DNA of 64,000 nucleotides from contig NZ_LT906443.1 in NCBI RefSeq assembly GCF_900187135.1, forward strand, positions 372,001-436,000, given 5' to 3'. Numbering within the stretch: the stretch's first letter is position 1; the number at the start of each line of letters is the position of its first letter. Source of the DNA: Corynebacterium ulcerans. Its GTDB lineage: Bacteria; Actinomycetota; Actinomycetes; Mycobacteriales; Mycobacteriaceae. This document shows, piece after piece, positions 19,945-29,195 of the stretch. The position numbers and the translations under genes were made by a program. The notes under the pieces were generated by a model, which had not been told where the DNA came from, ran no database searches, and worked only from the letters and a program-made list of their open reading frames with translations.

Positions 19945-20094
19945 GGTTAATACCTTTCATTGAAAATCTTTTCCACACAGATGGGAAAATTGTTCGCCTC
20001 ATCAAGAGACAGTCCGCAGCGAGTCAGCTTTCTTTCATCAATCGTATCGCCAAAATTGTCAGTTTACGGATTGTGCGGAACCGACTCTGGCTTT

Positions 20095-20682
20095 TTATGA
20101 GTTATCTGACGCAGCATTTTTAGCTAACAGCGCCAATCGCTTTTTCTGTTCTGTACTCTGTTTTTCAGTTCTACGTTGAATTTCCAGCATTGGTGCACGC
20201 CAACAGTGACAGACTGCAAGTGCCAACGCGTCTGCGGCATCAGCAGGTTTGGGAGGTTCACTCAAACCCAAAATCCGCGTAATCATTGCGGTCATTTGTT
20301 TCTTATCTGCCCGCCCATTTCCTGAGATAGCTTTTTTAGCTTCACTAGGCGTGTACATGTGTACATCGATTCCACGTTGAGCTGCTGCCAACACCAGCAC
20401 ACCAACGCCATGGGCGGTGTGCATAACAGTGGAAACGTTGCCCCTCTCAAAAATCCGCTCAATGGCCACGACGTCAGGTTGATATTCATCCATCCATTCG
20501 TTCACCGCATCGCTAAGTTCTAGCAGGCGCACAGTGAGGTCAGCCTGAGGCGGTGTCCGTACAACTCCCACAGCAATGGGCATCACTTGCCGACCTCGCC
20601 CAGCTTGCACCACAGATAGGCCGCACCGAGTAAGGCCAGGATCTATTCCCATCACGCGTAAGCCCTCGGCGCTCATTCCCAT
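20095..20682 (-). CDS. ruvC: Holliday junction resolvase RuvC
   Basis: RuvC cuts Holliday junctions. The acidic catalytic residues are visible in [19 protein letters not shown] and the [10 protein letters not shown] segment. It is 195 residues from the ATG at 20682; a second ATG two codons later fits the AGGGG ribosome site slightly better. It is first in the ruvCAB group, 150 bases before ruvA. Confidence 0.95.
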   Translation of the reverse strand: MGMSAEGLRVMGIDPGLTRCGLSVVQAGRGRQVMPIAVGVVRTPPQADLTVRLLELSDAVNEWMDEYQPDVVAIERIFERGNVSTVMHTAHGVGVLVLAAAQRGIDVHMYTPSEAKKAISGNGRADKKQMTAMITRILGLSEPPKPADAADALALAVCHCWRAPMLEIQRRTEKQSTEQKKRLALLAKNAASDNS

Positions 20683-21030
20683 GTTCCCCTATCAGTGCGC
20701 TTAGGGATTCACACCTAAGGCCATTGTTGCCAAATATTCGTATGCATCACCACAGTGGAAAGACGATACTTTCCTGCATGGCTGTCCGTGGTTATTTAAA
20801 AAATAACAGTCCGCTTAGAACACGATTGCTTTCCGACGCTTTCCGTTTTCCTAGCAAGCCACGGATTCCACACTTCCCCTAAATTTAGCACATAATTGCG
20901 AAACTCTTCGTTTTATAGGTCCTGAAAGACACAGCGAGTCCGCTCTCAGCCACCAACTAAGGCAAGAGCAAAGCCCACCACAGTATCCATAGCACTGACT
21001 GCGGTGGGCTAATAACTGGTGAGTTATCTA
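20683..21030. other. 348-bp gap between yebC and ruvC
   Basis: It holds the yebC terminator at 20972-21010. The rest is AT-rich with no gene I can support; the ruvC promoter should be here. Confidence 0.45.
20972..21010 (-). terminator. Terminator after yebC-family gene
   Basis: Arms AGCCCACCACAGT and ACTGCGGTGGGCT pair with one mismatch, and a short T-run follows on the minus strand. Confidence 0.75.
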
Positions 21031-21783
21031 TCAGATATCAAGCTCTGCAAGAACCTCATCGCTGAGATCCATGTTGGTAAACACATTCTGAACATCATCA
21101 GAATCTTCAAGAGCATCGATCAAGCGGAAAATCTTCCGAGCATCGTTCGCCTCAAGAGGAACCAGGACGTCTGCACGGAAATCAGAGTCTGCGTCCTCTA
21201 CCTCAATATCGTTTTCCGTGAGCGCATCGCGGATAGCAGGAGTATCGCCCGGCGCGGATAGCACCTCAAATTTATCGCCGATCTCGTTAACTTCTTCCGC
21301 TCCAGCGTCCAGCACGGCCATGAGCACGTCGTCCTCAGTAAGCTCACCCTTGTTTACTATGACAACGCCGCGGCGTTTAAACATGTAGGAAACCGCACCG
21401 GATTCCGCCATGTTTCCACCGTTTTTGCTCATAGCGGTACGAACTTCAGAGGCCGCCCGATTGCGATTATCGGTAAGGCACTCGATAAGTACTGCGACTC
21501 CGTTGGGGCCATAGCCTTCATACATGATGTTCTGCCAATCAGCGCCACCGGCTTCTTCGCCGGATCCGCGCTTACGAGCACGCTCGATATTATCGTTGGG
21601 AACAGAGGCCTTCTTAGCCTTCTTGATCATGTCATCCAAGGTTGGATTCGCAGAGGGGTCTCCGCCACCGGTACGTGCAGCAACCTCGATGTTCTTGATC
21701 AGCTTGGCGAATTCTTTACCACGCTTAGCATCGTTAGCAGCTTTCTTATGCTTGGTGGTAGCCCATTTGGAGTGGCCTGACAT
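21031..21783 (-). CDS. YebC/PmpR-family DNA-binding protein
   Basis: The 250-residue protein begins with the family hallmark [15 protein letters not shown] and continues with the three-domain YebC/TACO1 fold, including [17 protein letters not shown] and GAVSYMF. Members are described as transcription regulators and, more recently, as factors that help ribosomes through proline stretches. It is near ruvC, the common arrangement for yebC. The ATG at 21783 follows an AAAGGGAG site. Confidence 0.94.
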   Translation of the reverse strand: MSGHSKWATTKHKKAANDAKRGKEFAKLIKNIEVAARTGGGDPSANPTLDDMIKKAKKASVPNDNIERARKRGSGEEAGGADWQNIMYEGYGPNGVAVLIECLTDNRNRAASEVRTAMSKNGGNMAESGAVSYMFKRRGVVIVNKGELTEDDVLMAVLDAGAEEVNEIGDKFEVLSAPGDTPAIRDALTENDIEVEDADSDFRADVLVPLEANDARKIFRLIDALEDSDDVQNVFTNMDLSDEVLAELDI

Positions 21784-22062
21784 TGACTCCCTTTCATAGT
21801 GGTGCGCCGTACAATCCCCACTTCTTACAAGGTGAGCACTGATATGTTGGTTCCGATGCCATTACTAGCTTTGCCTAAACGAGTTGCATTTTTATAGACA
21901 GCAAACTCATAACCGCAATGCCATAAAACCGAACGTACGACGTCGTCATGTAACGCAACGGCGCCATTATACGGCAGAATCCGTAATTTTTTAGTGTTCG
22001 ACCTAGGTTTTGGTCCGCATTCGCCTCCACGCAGACCTTCCCGGCCATCCGCGTGGCTCTCT

Positions 22063-22923
22063 TTATGCCTCAGGAACAACAAAAGGAAGCGGGTCTTCGG
22101 CAGCCGAGATAGTTCTTGTTAGTCCCTCTTGGGTAGTCATAGCAACAAGATCACCAGAGCTATTAAAAATCCGTCCTTGAGTGAGTGCGCGACCTGCATG
22201 CGCCGAAGGAGAAACCTGATCATAAAGAAGCCATTCGTCTGCCCTAAACGGGCGAAGAAACCACATCGCATGATCTAGTGATGCTAATTTGACGCGTTCG
22301 TTTGGATGCGGAACCAACGAAGAATGCAATAACGTCATATCAGACATATAGGCGAGTGTGCAGATATGAAAGGTTTCATCGTCAGGCAGTACTTCTTTTG
22401 ACTTGAACCAGATCACCTGCTGACTTGCGGTATAGGGGTTGTGGTCAAAGTCAGTGTCGGATACTTTTCGAATGTCCCAATCCCCCCACTCATCCAGGAG
22501 GGCCCTAGAGCTGGCGGGGAGAGCTTCTCTGTCTACATGAACGTCTTCTGGATGAGGGACCCGGCGCATGAGGTCGGAGTGTTCCGGCCCGGCGTCGTCT
22601 CGCCGATGAAAGCTCGACTGCATGCTAAATATAGGGCGTCCGTCCTGGATTGCAGTCACATGACGAGCAATAAAACTCCTACCGTCTTTTACCCGATCAA
22701 CCTGAAAAATCGTGGGCTGCGAAGAATCTCCGGCGCTGACAAAATATGCGTGAAGGGAATGCACAATAAAGGCATCCGTAGGAACCGTCCGAGTAGCCGC
22801 TACCAATGCTTGTGCAGCTACTTGACCACCAAAAGTTCGAGTAAGTGAAGACGCTACCGCGGGACCACGGAAAATATCTCTATCAATATTTTCCAGATTT
22901 AACACTTCATATATTTTGCTCAT
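22063..22923 (-). CDS. tesB: Acyl-CoA thioesterase II (TesB type)
   Basis: TesB-type enzymes hydrolyse acyl-CoA to free acid and CoA. The protein has two hot-dog domains; FGGQVAAQALVAA in the first and HAGRALTQGRIFNSSGDLVAM in the second are typical. I choose the ATG at 22923 (MSKIYEVLNLENID) with a GACGAGG site, giving 286 residues; the frame is open 20 codons further. It is probably monocistronic. Confidence 0.92.
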   Translation of the reverse strand: MSKIYEVLNLENIDRDIFRGPAVASSLTRTFGGQVAAQALVAATRTVPTDAFIVHSLHAYFVSAGDSSQPTIFQVDRVKDGRSFIARHVTAIQDGRPIFSMQSSFHRRDDAGPEHSDLMRRVPHPEDVHVDREALPASSRALLDEWGDWDIRKVSDTDFDHNPYTASQQVIWFKSKEVLPDDETFHICTLAYMSDMTLLHSSLVPHPNERVKLASLDHAMWFLRPFRADEWLLYDQVSPSAHAGRALTQGRIFNSSGDLVAMTTQEGLTRTISAAEDPLPFVVPEA

Positions 22924-23135
22924 AGAAAACCTCGTCGTTATCCGCGTATTTTCTCTAACCCTTTTCGCCAAATTTACCCGCACCCCGACCCAATTTCAGG
23001 GCTATATTCATATGGTTAGACATGGGTACCCCTAGCTAACTTTTATCCCCCCTCATTGTGTCCGGTCGCCTAATACTATTGGGGGTGCGGTATGTTTTCT
23101 TACGTATGCTGTCCGTTGGTCGTAGGGTGCACGTA

Positions 23136-24623
23136 GTGAAAAAACTGATACCAAGTACCGCCTTGGTGAGTCTTGTGTTGTGGTTGTTGTGGGTGGCTTC
23201 GCGAGTGACGCTAGTGCGGCTCGTTTTACAAGAGACCAGCCCCGTAGGCGACGTAAAATACTATTTTGTCGGCGTGTTCCGCCTCGTTCCCGGCGCGTTA
23301 AAAGAGTATCCCGAAGTTGGCACATGGCCCATTAACCTGCTCGGATGGATTACCGGCAGCAATCTAGAGCATTTCATCATTGGTTTTGTCATCATGTGTT
23401 TGCTTGTCGACGCTCTCTTCTACGCCTTTCTGGTCACCTCGCGGTGGCGAGGCCGTATCATAGCCGCTCTTTATTGGTGCCTCTTTGGCCTGGCGACTAT
23501 GCAGGTATTCATTCTCAGACTGGATATCGTGCCTGGCGTACTTGTGGGCTTGGCCGCGTTATCACTGTTTTCGCATCCGTATGTGGCCTCCTGGGTGCTG
23601 GCCTTCGCAACAAGCATGAAGCTGTGGCCTGGAGTCCTTGCCGCTGGCCTGGTAGGAAAATTCTCCTCAGGCAAAAGTTGGTTGCGTCTCCTTTCCTTTG
23701 CGGTTGCCCTCGTAGCCTTCGGTTCTATCGTTTATATCCAAGGTGGATGGGAACGCCTTCTTTCACCGCTGACATATCAGAGCGATCGCGGATTACAGAT
23801 CGAGTCTTTGCCAGCCACCCTCTTTATGTATCGGGCAATAGCCTCGCCTGAAGAGTATGAGGTCTTCTACGCGACGTCGAAAAGCTTTGAAATTGTAGGC
23901 CCTGGGGTGGACACCGCGGCGACTATAAGCACATGGCTTATGGGAGCTACCGTTGTTTTTGCTTTCTTGTGGGCACTCAAGCATTTTCTTTTTGGCACGT
24001 GGCGGGCATATCCCACGCTATGCTGGTCGATTGCGGTTGTCCTGCTGTTAATCGTGACCAATAAGGTGTTGTCACCTCAGTACATTATCTGGGTGGGTCC
24101 GCTCGTCGCTATTGCCTTATTGGTTAAACCTAAGTCCGTCTTTGCGGTTATCGAGGCCCTGTTCATGATAGCGCTGGCTTATTTCAGTTGGCAGGTATAC
24201 CCGCAAAACTATCCCAGCATTATGCAGGTCCCCTTTGACCACACCAACGGCGTTAATGCGCTGGTAATCCGCAATGTCTTGTACCTCGTGGCTACTGTCA
24301 TTGCTCTCGTGTGGGCGATATGGGCTTCCGTGGTAGATCGCGACCCCACGCTAGCAACTACAAAGGCTGCCGAAGCACTGCCACCATCGCCAGAGCGCGC
24401 AGAAGAAAGTCCCACTACAGAGATCGCACCGCTTCCGGCAACAGAAAAGCCTTCTCCCCAGGCGCATCTCCCCGTAGGCACGCACTCACATGCTGTACAG
24501 CAAGCTACGGACTGGGCCGCACAGGCACCACGCATAGTGTCCGATCAGTCATCATATTCCGGCAGGCCCGTTACTTTTCCCCCTAATACGCCGCAGACAC
24601 CGCGTCAGAACACAGGAAAATGA
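23136..24623 (+). CDS. GT87-family (DUF2029) polyprenyl-linked glycosyltransferase
   Basis: This integral membrane protein of about 495 residues has roughly ten hydrophobic helices and a conserved acidic residue after the first (SPVGDVKYYF), the expected catalytic Asp of GT-C enzymes that use polyprenyl-phosphate sugars. A GLATMQVFILRLDIVPG segment is typical of the DUF2029/PimE/MptC/AftC group. The last 90 residues are a polar Pro-rich tail. The start is uncertain: GTG 23136 (VKKLIPS), ATG 23106 and GTG 23058 are in frame, and a likely -10 near 23077 argues against the first one. With the PIM genes downstream it probably adds mannose or arabinose to a cell-envelope glycolipid. Confidence 0.75.
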   Translation: MKKLIPSTALVSLVLWLLWVASRVTLVRLVLQETSPVGDVKYYFVGVFRLVPGALKEYPEVGTWPINLLGWITGSNLEHFIIGFVIMCLLVDALFYAFLVTSRWRGRIIAALYWCLFGLATMQVFILRLDIVPGVLVGLAALSLFSHPYVASWVLAFATSMKLWPGVLAAGLVGKFSSGKSWLRLLSFAVALVAFGSIVYIQGGWERLLSPLTYQSDRGLQIESLPATLFMYRAIASPEEYEVFYATSKSFEIVGPGVDTAATISTWLMGATVVFAFLWALKHFLFGTWRAYPTLCWSIAVVLLLIVTNKVLSPQYIIWVGPLVAIALLVKPKSVFAVIEALFMIALAYFSWQVYPQNYPSIMQVPFDHTNGVNALVIRNVLYLVATVIALVWAIWASVVDRDPTLATTKAAEALPPSPERAEESPTTEIAPLPATEKPSPQAHLPVGTHSHAVQQATDWAAQAPRIVSDQSSYSGRPVTFPPNTPQTPRQNTGK

Positions 24624-24654
24624 TTGAACATCGTTCAAATCGGTGCTTTATACT
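24624..24654 (+). promoter_or_regulatory. bioWF promoter with BioQ-like operator
   Basis: A perfect palindrome TTGAAC-ATC-GTTCAA spans 24624-24638, right after the preceding stop codon. It fits the known corynebacterial BioQ box TGAAC-N3-GTTAC at nine of the ten fixed bases except the last two (TTCA versus TTAC). The first arm doubles as a -35, and TATACT at 24649-24654 is a good -10. The expected transcript start near 24661 is at the bioW ATG (24664). BioQ control is inference. Confidence 0.65.
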
Positions 24655-24663
24655 TACACAACT

Positions 24664-25398
24664 ATGACCTTTTACAGCGTTAGGATGCGGGCGAGCCTCC
24701 AAGGTCAACACATCTCCGGGGCCGAAACTCTTGTTTCTTGCCCCACAGATGTCCCCCGCATCACCGAGCAGTTCATCCAACGCGCAATGAACCATGCAAA
24801 AGGCACCCCAGACTCAATCACCACAAAAATAACGCATATTGCAGACTCCGACATTCAACGTGTACCCCGGCTTCTCACACGAGAATATCAAGCGGCGAAC
24901 TGCAACGATGCTCATAGCTTTGTACACCAACAGCTTGCAACAGTGTGCTCCTCTGAAGTTGCGTACAAAGCCCTAAAACTGCTTCTCAGTATCCGTAACA
25001 TGCGCGGGGCTGTGCTACTAGATGCTCATTCTGCGCGTCGATTAGAGCCTGACCATAAAAGAGGTGTCCGTGCCTCCAACTTCGGCGCTGCACCATCACC
25101 AACACCAGCAGCTCCGCACAGCACAGAATCAGAAACAAAGAAAAACCACTACCACGAGGCCCTCACCTTATCCTCTAAAGTTATGAGCGCGCCGGGAATC
25201 ATCGCCGAGATCTGCATCTCAGACGATCCCGATTACACCACTGGGTATGTTTCCCTCAACGGCGTTTATACTCGGGTACACACTATGAAGCGTTTGGGTT
25301 CTCCCCTGGGTGGAAGGGTATTCATCCTAGAGTCGAAGAAAGCAAGCGTTGCCGCAGCAATCGATTACATAGAAAACACCCCGGTTTTAATTTTATGA
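24664..25398 (+). CDS. bioW: 6-carboxyhexanoate-CoA ligase (pimeloyl-CoA synthetase)
   Basis: BioW activates free pimelate with ATP and CoA to pimeloyl-CoA, the first dedicated biotin precursor. The start MTFYSVRMRAS is the BioW hallmark, HISGAE follows, and the central block RGAVLLDAHSARRLEPDHKRG (near residue 110) with GVRAS is the family signature. A KRLGSPLGGRVF segment lies near the C-terminus. The length, 244 residues, is normal. There is no ribosome site, but the promoter suggests a leaderless message. It overlaps bioF by four bases. Biotin synthesis in most corynebacteria is incomplete at this step. Confidence 0.88.
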   Translation: MTFYSVRMRASLQGQHISGAETLVSCPTDVPRITEQFIQRAMNHAKGTPDSITTKITHIADSDIQRVPRLLTREYQAANCNDAHSFVHQQLATVCSSEVAYKALKLLLSIRNMRGAVLLDAHSARRLEPDHKRGVRASNFGAAPSPTPAAPHSTESETKKNHYHEALTLSSKVMSAPGIIAEICISDDPDYTTGYVSLNGVYTRVHTMKRLGSPLGGRVFILESKKASVAAAIDYIENTPVLIL

Positions 25399-26606
25399 CT
25401 CTTCCAGATTCTCCATCTCCCGCAGCGTCTTCCTGCCCGCATTCCACATCAGCATCCTCCCTCGGGGACTTTGCAGAAGAGAAAAACCGCCGTTGGGCTG
25501 AGCAAGGACTGCTACGGACTCCCGCGCGATTCGATGGCCCACAAACACCAATGACCCTTATTGAAGGCGCCGAGATGTGTTTGTTTGCCTCCTCAGATTA
25601 TCTTGGTTTGTCAGTCCACCCCGCAGTACAAGAAGCTGCGATCCAGGCCATCCATGACTTTGGCACAGGATCCGGAGGTAGCAGACTGACCACGGGCACC
25701 AATCTTCACTCGGGGCTAGAGCAACAGCTTGCAGCGTTTTTTGAAGTTGAAGATGCCGTCTTCTTTGCTACAGGCTACCAAGCTAATCTCTCGACAATAT
25801 CCACAATTGCCACGGCCTCAACCACCATATACTCAGATGAGCTCAACCACGCATCCATTATTGACGGATGCCGCATGTCCAAGGCTCAGGTACACGTGTA
25901 TCCTCACAACGACATGGAAGCGCTCGAACACCTGCTCAAAGAGCACACAACTCCTCATGCCCTGGTTATCAGCGACGCTGTTTTTTCCATGACCGGTGAA
26001 GTCGCACATATTAGCGCCCTACGAGCTCTCTGCAGCAAATATAAAGCTTGGCTTTTGCTTGACGACGCTCACGGGATCGGCGCGCTAGGCCCCACGGGAA
26101 AAGGTAGCACCGAACACACCGGCATTGATCTCACTCGTGAAATTCTCATCGGCACCGCAAGCAAAGCCCTAGGATCCGAAGGTGGTTTTGTTCTGTGCAA
26201 TCATGAGGTTGCAACGCTGCTACGCAATAGGGCCCGAAGCTATGTCTTTTCTACGTCTCCGACGCCTGCAACCGTTGCCGGTGTGGCCGCTGCCCTTTCG
26301 GTGATCGAAGATGAACCTGAACGCTTAGAAGCTTTACAAAACAACATCGCGTATTTCAGCCGGCTCCTTGGTATACCCGCACCCCAGACACCAATCATCC
26401 CTATTCACGTGGGTGATTCCGTGCGCGCTGTACGTATTTCTCAATCACTTGCCGATGAAGGATTCTTTGTTCCTGCTATCAGGTATCCCACTGTGGCGCA
26501 CCACTCAGCTCTCCTGAGGGTCACGCTCACCGCAGCCCACACAACTCAGCAGCTCAGGCGACTTGCGGAAGCCATCCAGCGGTTGCTCCCTACAATCACT
26601 CGATGA
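25395..26606 (+). CDS. bioF: 8-amino-7-oxononanoate synthase
   Basis: BioF condenses pimeloyl-CoA with L-alanine to KAPA, the second biotin step. The 403-residue PLP enzyme of the alpha-oxoamine synthase family shows FASSDYLGLS, the GSGGSRLTTGT loop, DDAHGIGALG with the PLP-binding Asp, and the Schiff-base lysine in GTASKALGSEGGF (near residue 260). It is joined to bioW by an ATGA overlap, so the two are translated together. bioA and bioB are not in this window. Confidence 0.93.
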   Translation: MTLPDSPSPAASSCPHSTSASSLGDFAEEKNRRWAEQGLLRTPARFDGPQTPMTLIEGAEMCLFASSDYLGLSVHPAVQEAAIQAIHDFGTGSGGSRLTTGTNLHSGLEQQLAAFFEVEDAVFFATGYQANLSTISTIATASTTIYSDELNHASIIDGCRMSKAQVHVYPHNDMEALEHLLKEHTTPHALVISDAVFSMTGEVAHISALRALCSKYKAWLLLDDAHGIGALGPTGKGSTEHTGIDLTREILIGTASKALGSEGGFVLCNHEVATLLRNRARSYVFSTSPTPATVAGVAAALSVIEDEPERLEALQNNIAYFSRLLGIPAPQTPIIPIHVGDSVRAVRISQSLADEGFFVPAIRYPTVAHHSALLRVTLTAAHTTQQLRRLAEAIQRLLPTITR

Positions 26607-26617
26607 GTGCTCCTGCA

Positions 26618-27076
26618 CTATACGTAATCGGCGAACTCGAAAAACTCGGGTAACTTCGCTGTGCCGCCCAAGCGCAGCCAGCGCACGAGCGTTCGTGTCC
26701 GTAACGCACGGGTATCTGCAACCGCGTCATTATAAAAGCGATGCGCTAAAGAAAGCCGTACTTCCGCATCAACAATCATCGGCTCTGCGGACTCGCCAAT
26801 CGCAGCAATACGGGCAGAAATTGCCCGCTCCTTTTCCGCTCTATCAGCAAACGTCTCATAACCCAACTGAATCTTCTGCGCTGCCTGGGCATCCCCAATA
26901 GCTTCAGGGTGTAATGCAGCCACCAACGCAGCACGACGATCAAGCGCTGCCTGCAACGCCTGCAACGCCGAATCTGTGCGAATGTGTAGTCGGTTCAGTC
27001 GCTGCGCCATCATCCATGCCCATACCACGATAAATGTGAGTAGGACTGCGATAACCGTCATCAACACGGTACTCAT
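26618..27076 (-). CDS. Single-pass membrane protein downstream of pimA
   Basis: The protein of about 152 residues begins with a membrane helix (VLMTVIAVLLTFIVVWAWMMA) and continues as a helical, Ala/Arg-rich cytoplasmic part (QALQAALDRRAALVAALHPEA, AHRFYNDAVADTRAL), likely coiled coil, somewhat like LemA-type proteins. A GGAGG site within the pimA 3' end serves the ATG at 27076; a GTG at 27085 overlaps the pimA stop. An equivalent membrane protein follows pimA in mycobacteria (Rv2609c region). Function unknown; a role with PIM synthesis is inferred from position only. Confidence 0.7.
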   Translation of the reverse strand: MSTVLMTVIAVLLTFIVVWAWMMAQRLNRLHIRTDSALQALQAALDRRAALVAALHPEAIGDAQAAQKIQLGYETFADRAEKERAISARIAAIGESAEPMIVDAEVRLSLAHRFYNDAVADTRALRTRTLVRWLRLGGTAKLPEFFEFADYV

Positions 27077-27081
27077 AGCAA

Positions 27082-28182
27082 TCACACCTCCACTTTCGTG
27101 CCATCAGCAACAGTCTCATAAACCCGAACTATTTCGGAGGCAACTCGTTCCCAGTCATATTGTTGGGCCCGAGCTTCACCGGATTTCGCTAGCTGTTCGC
27201 GACGATCTGGGGCGTCGATAAGCAGGCGCAGCGCAGACGCCAGCGCAGACGCATCTCCGTTGCGGAACAATAATCCAGCCGGTGCCGGAGAATCCGCATC
27301 GCACACTGCGTGAAAAGCCTCCAGATCGCTTGCTACCACCGCACAACCGGCCGCCATAGCTTCGACTAACACAATGCCAAAGCTCTCGCCTCCGGTGTTT
27401 GGCGCCACATAGATGTCAGCAGCACCCAAAATCTCAGCTTTGCGTTCCTCCGAGACCCTTCCCACGAACTCCACGGATTCAGTGTTATGGCGTTGCGTTC
27501 CACCACCGATAACTGTGACATGGACGCCGCAATCAAGCTGCTCTACAGCCCGCAAAAGGATGTCCAAGCCTTTTCGTGGCTCGTCGATACGCCCCAAAAA
27601 CACGATCTCCACTGGATCGTTCAGGCTTTTCAAAGAGGCACTTTTACGAGCCTGTGCAAAAAGCGATGTGTCCACGCCGTTGGGAATAGACACAGGGTCG
27701 CCACCTAGCATCTGCACTTGCCATCGACGCGCCATTTCAGAGACAGCAATCCCGCCGCGAATCTTCTCCAGCGAACCACGCAAAAACGGCAAAGCAAGCG
27801 TCAAAAGAGTCGACTTGCTACTCGACGCATGATAGGTGGCCACGATCGGCCCCCGCGCTACTTTTAAGGCTGCTAAAGAAAAACTCGGAGAATTCGGCTC
27901 ATGGATATGGAGTACATCAAACTTCCCCTGCTGGATAAACTCACGGACTTGCCTAAAAGTCTTTGGGCTAAAAGCCAGCCGTGCCACTGATCCGTTATAG
28001 GGAATTGGCCACGAGCGTCCGCCTTTGGTGACAAAATCAGGTACCTCTGTTGATTCTGTACAGGGGCCAATGACGCCGACATGGTGCCCCATATCGATGA
28101 GTTTACGAGCAAGATCAAGGATATGGGCTTGAACCCCGCCGGGTTCGTCAAAGGAATAGGGGCACACGATTCCTATACGCAT
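27082..28182 (-). CDS. pimA: Phosphatidylinositol alpha-mannosyltransferase PimA
   Basis: PimA moves the first mannose from GDP-mannose to phosphatidylinositol at the inner face of the membrane, starting PIM, LM and LAM synthesis. The 366-residue GT4 protein begins MRIGIVCPYSFDEPGGVQAH with the GGVQ loop, contains FLGRIDEPRKGLDILL, and the donor motif GESFGIVLVEAMAAG near residue 275. It follows the acyltransferase and pgsA on the same strand, the same gene order as in mycobacteria. Confidence 0.93.
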   Translation of the reverse strand: MRIGIVCPYSFDEPGGVQAHILDLARKLIDMGHHVGVIGPCTESTEVPDFVTKGGRSWPIPYNGSVARLAFSPKTFRQVREFIQQGKFDVLHIHEPNSPSFSLAALKVARGPIVATYHASSSKSTLLTLALPFLRGSLEKIRGGIAVSEMARRWQVQMLGGDPVSIPNGVDTSLFAQARKSASLKSLNDPVEIVFLGRIDEPRKGLDILLRAVEQLDCGVHVTVIGGGTQRHNTESVEFVGRVSEERKAEILGAADIYVAPNTGGESFGIVLVEAMAAGCAVVASDLEAFHAVCDADSPAPAGLLFRNGDASALASALRLLIDAPDRREQLAKSGEARAQQYDWERVASEIVRVYETVADGTKVEV

Positions 28183-28277
28183 GTATCTTCCTTTGTTCCA
28201 CTAGGCATTGGTCATGTCAGGCGGTCATCCGAAACAGAAAGCACCGAGGCAAACGACGGTCCCTACTGACTGATGGG

Positions 28278-29195
28278 CTAAGACAGTCCCGCCTGAAAAC
28301 GATTCTGATCCAGATCCGCAATCCACAACGGCTGCAGCACATGCCAGTCTTCTGGATGAGCCGCAATATTCTCCTGCATTATGTCAGCAACGCGTTGCAC
28401 TGTCGAACTCACATCAGTGACCCGCACTTCTGGAGAAATGCTTATCCCCCAGCCATCTCCTTCAAACCACACATGCCCAACGTGAAGAGCTGCAGTAGTC
28501 TCCATAGCTAGTTTCACAGGACCTGCAGGCATGCGTGTAAGCTCGCCAAAAAATTCCACGTCAATGCCTGTTTTCTTCAGGTCACGCTCTCCAAGCAAGC
28601 AAACGATACCGCCATCATTCAGCCGGCTTTTCAACTCAGGAAAAGGCGCCGAACCACCGGTTAACGGTAAAACCTCAAACCCCAAGGTCTCTCGAAAAGC
28701 TACGAATGCCCGGTAAAGGCTTTCAGGTTTTAGCCGTTCAGCCACAGTAGTAAAAGGACCAAATGTATGGACCACGTACATTCCAGCCATATCCCAGTTA
28801 CCAGAATGCGGCAGTACCACTATCGCCCCTCGACCCGAGCGCACAGAAGCTTCTAAATTCTCTTTACCGCGCATACAGTTGTCCAACCGGCGCATCACTC
28901 TAGGGTCACCGACCATACTAGGAAGACAAAAAGCCTCTTTCCAGTATCGCGCATAAGAGCGCATGGATGCCCGGACTAGGTCTTTAGTCACATTCTCAGT
29001 GCCTACCACCCTCGCCAAGTTTTTCCTCAGCTGTTCCATCCCCGCACCGCGCTGAGAAACTACGTCAGCGCCAAAAGCAAAAATCGAGTCAGCCACCCGA
29101 CTGGGTAACATTCGAACAACAGCCCAACCAGCGCGATATCCCCACGATGTCACCTGTTCTACTGCGTTCACACGCCAGGATACATGGCGACTCAT
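28278..29195 (-). CDS. patA: PIM acyltransferase (PatA type)
   Basis: The 305-residue protein belongs to the lysophospholipid / lipid A acyltransferase family. The catalytic HX4D motif is in VVLPHSGNWDMAGM (about residues 130-143), and LLGERDLKKTGIDVEFFG follows. In mycobacteria the enzyme in this place acylates the mannose of PIM1/PIM2. The start ATG overlaps the pgsA stop by four bases, so it is translated with pgsA, and pimA follows 95 bases later. The patA name rests on homologous position plus the motif. Confidence 0.88.
   Translation of the reverse strand: MSRHVSWRVNAVEQVTSWGYRAGWAVVRMLPSRVADSIFAFGADVVSQRGAGMEQLRKNLARVVGTENVTKDLVRASMRSYARYWKEAFCLPSMVGDPRVMRRLDNCMRGKENLEASVRSGRGAIVVLPHSGNWDMAGMYVVHTFGPFTTVAERLKPESLYRAFVAFRETLGFEVLPLTGGSAPFPELKSRLNDGGIVCLLGERDLKKTGIDVEFFGELTRMPAGPVKLAMETTAALHVGHVWFEGDGWGISISPEVRVTDVSSTVQRVADIMQENIAAHPEDWHVLQPLWIADLDQNRFQAGLS

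Noticed and set aside
21825..22082. An 85-codon minus-strand frame between the yebC-family gene and tesB
   Set aside because: It overlaps the tesB end, has no ribosome site and no recognisable domain. I cannot distinguish it from a chance frame.
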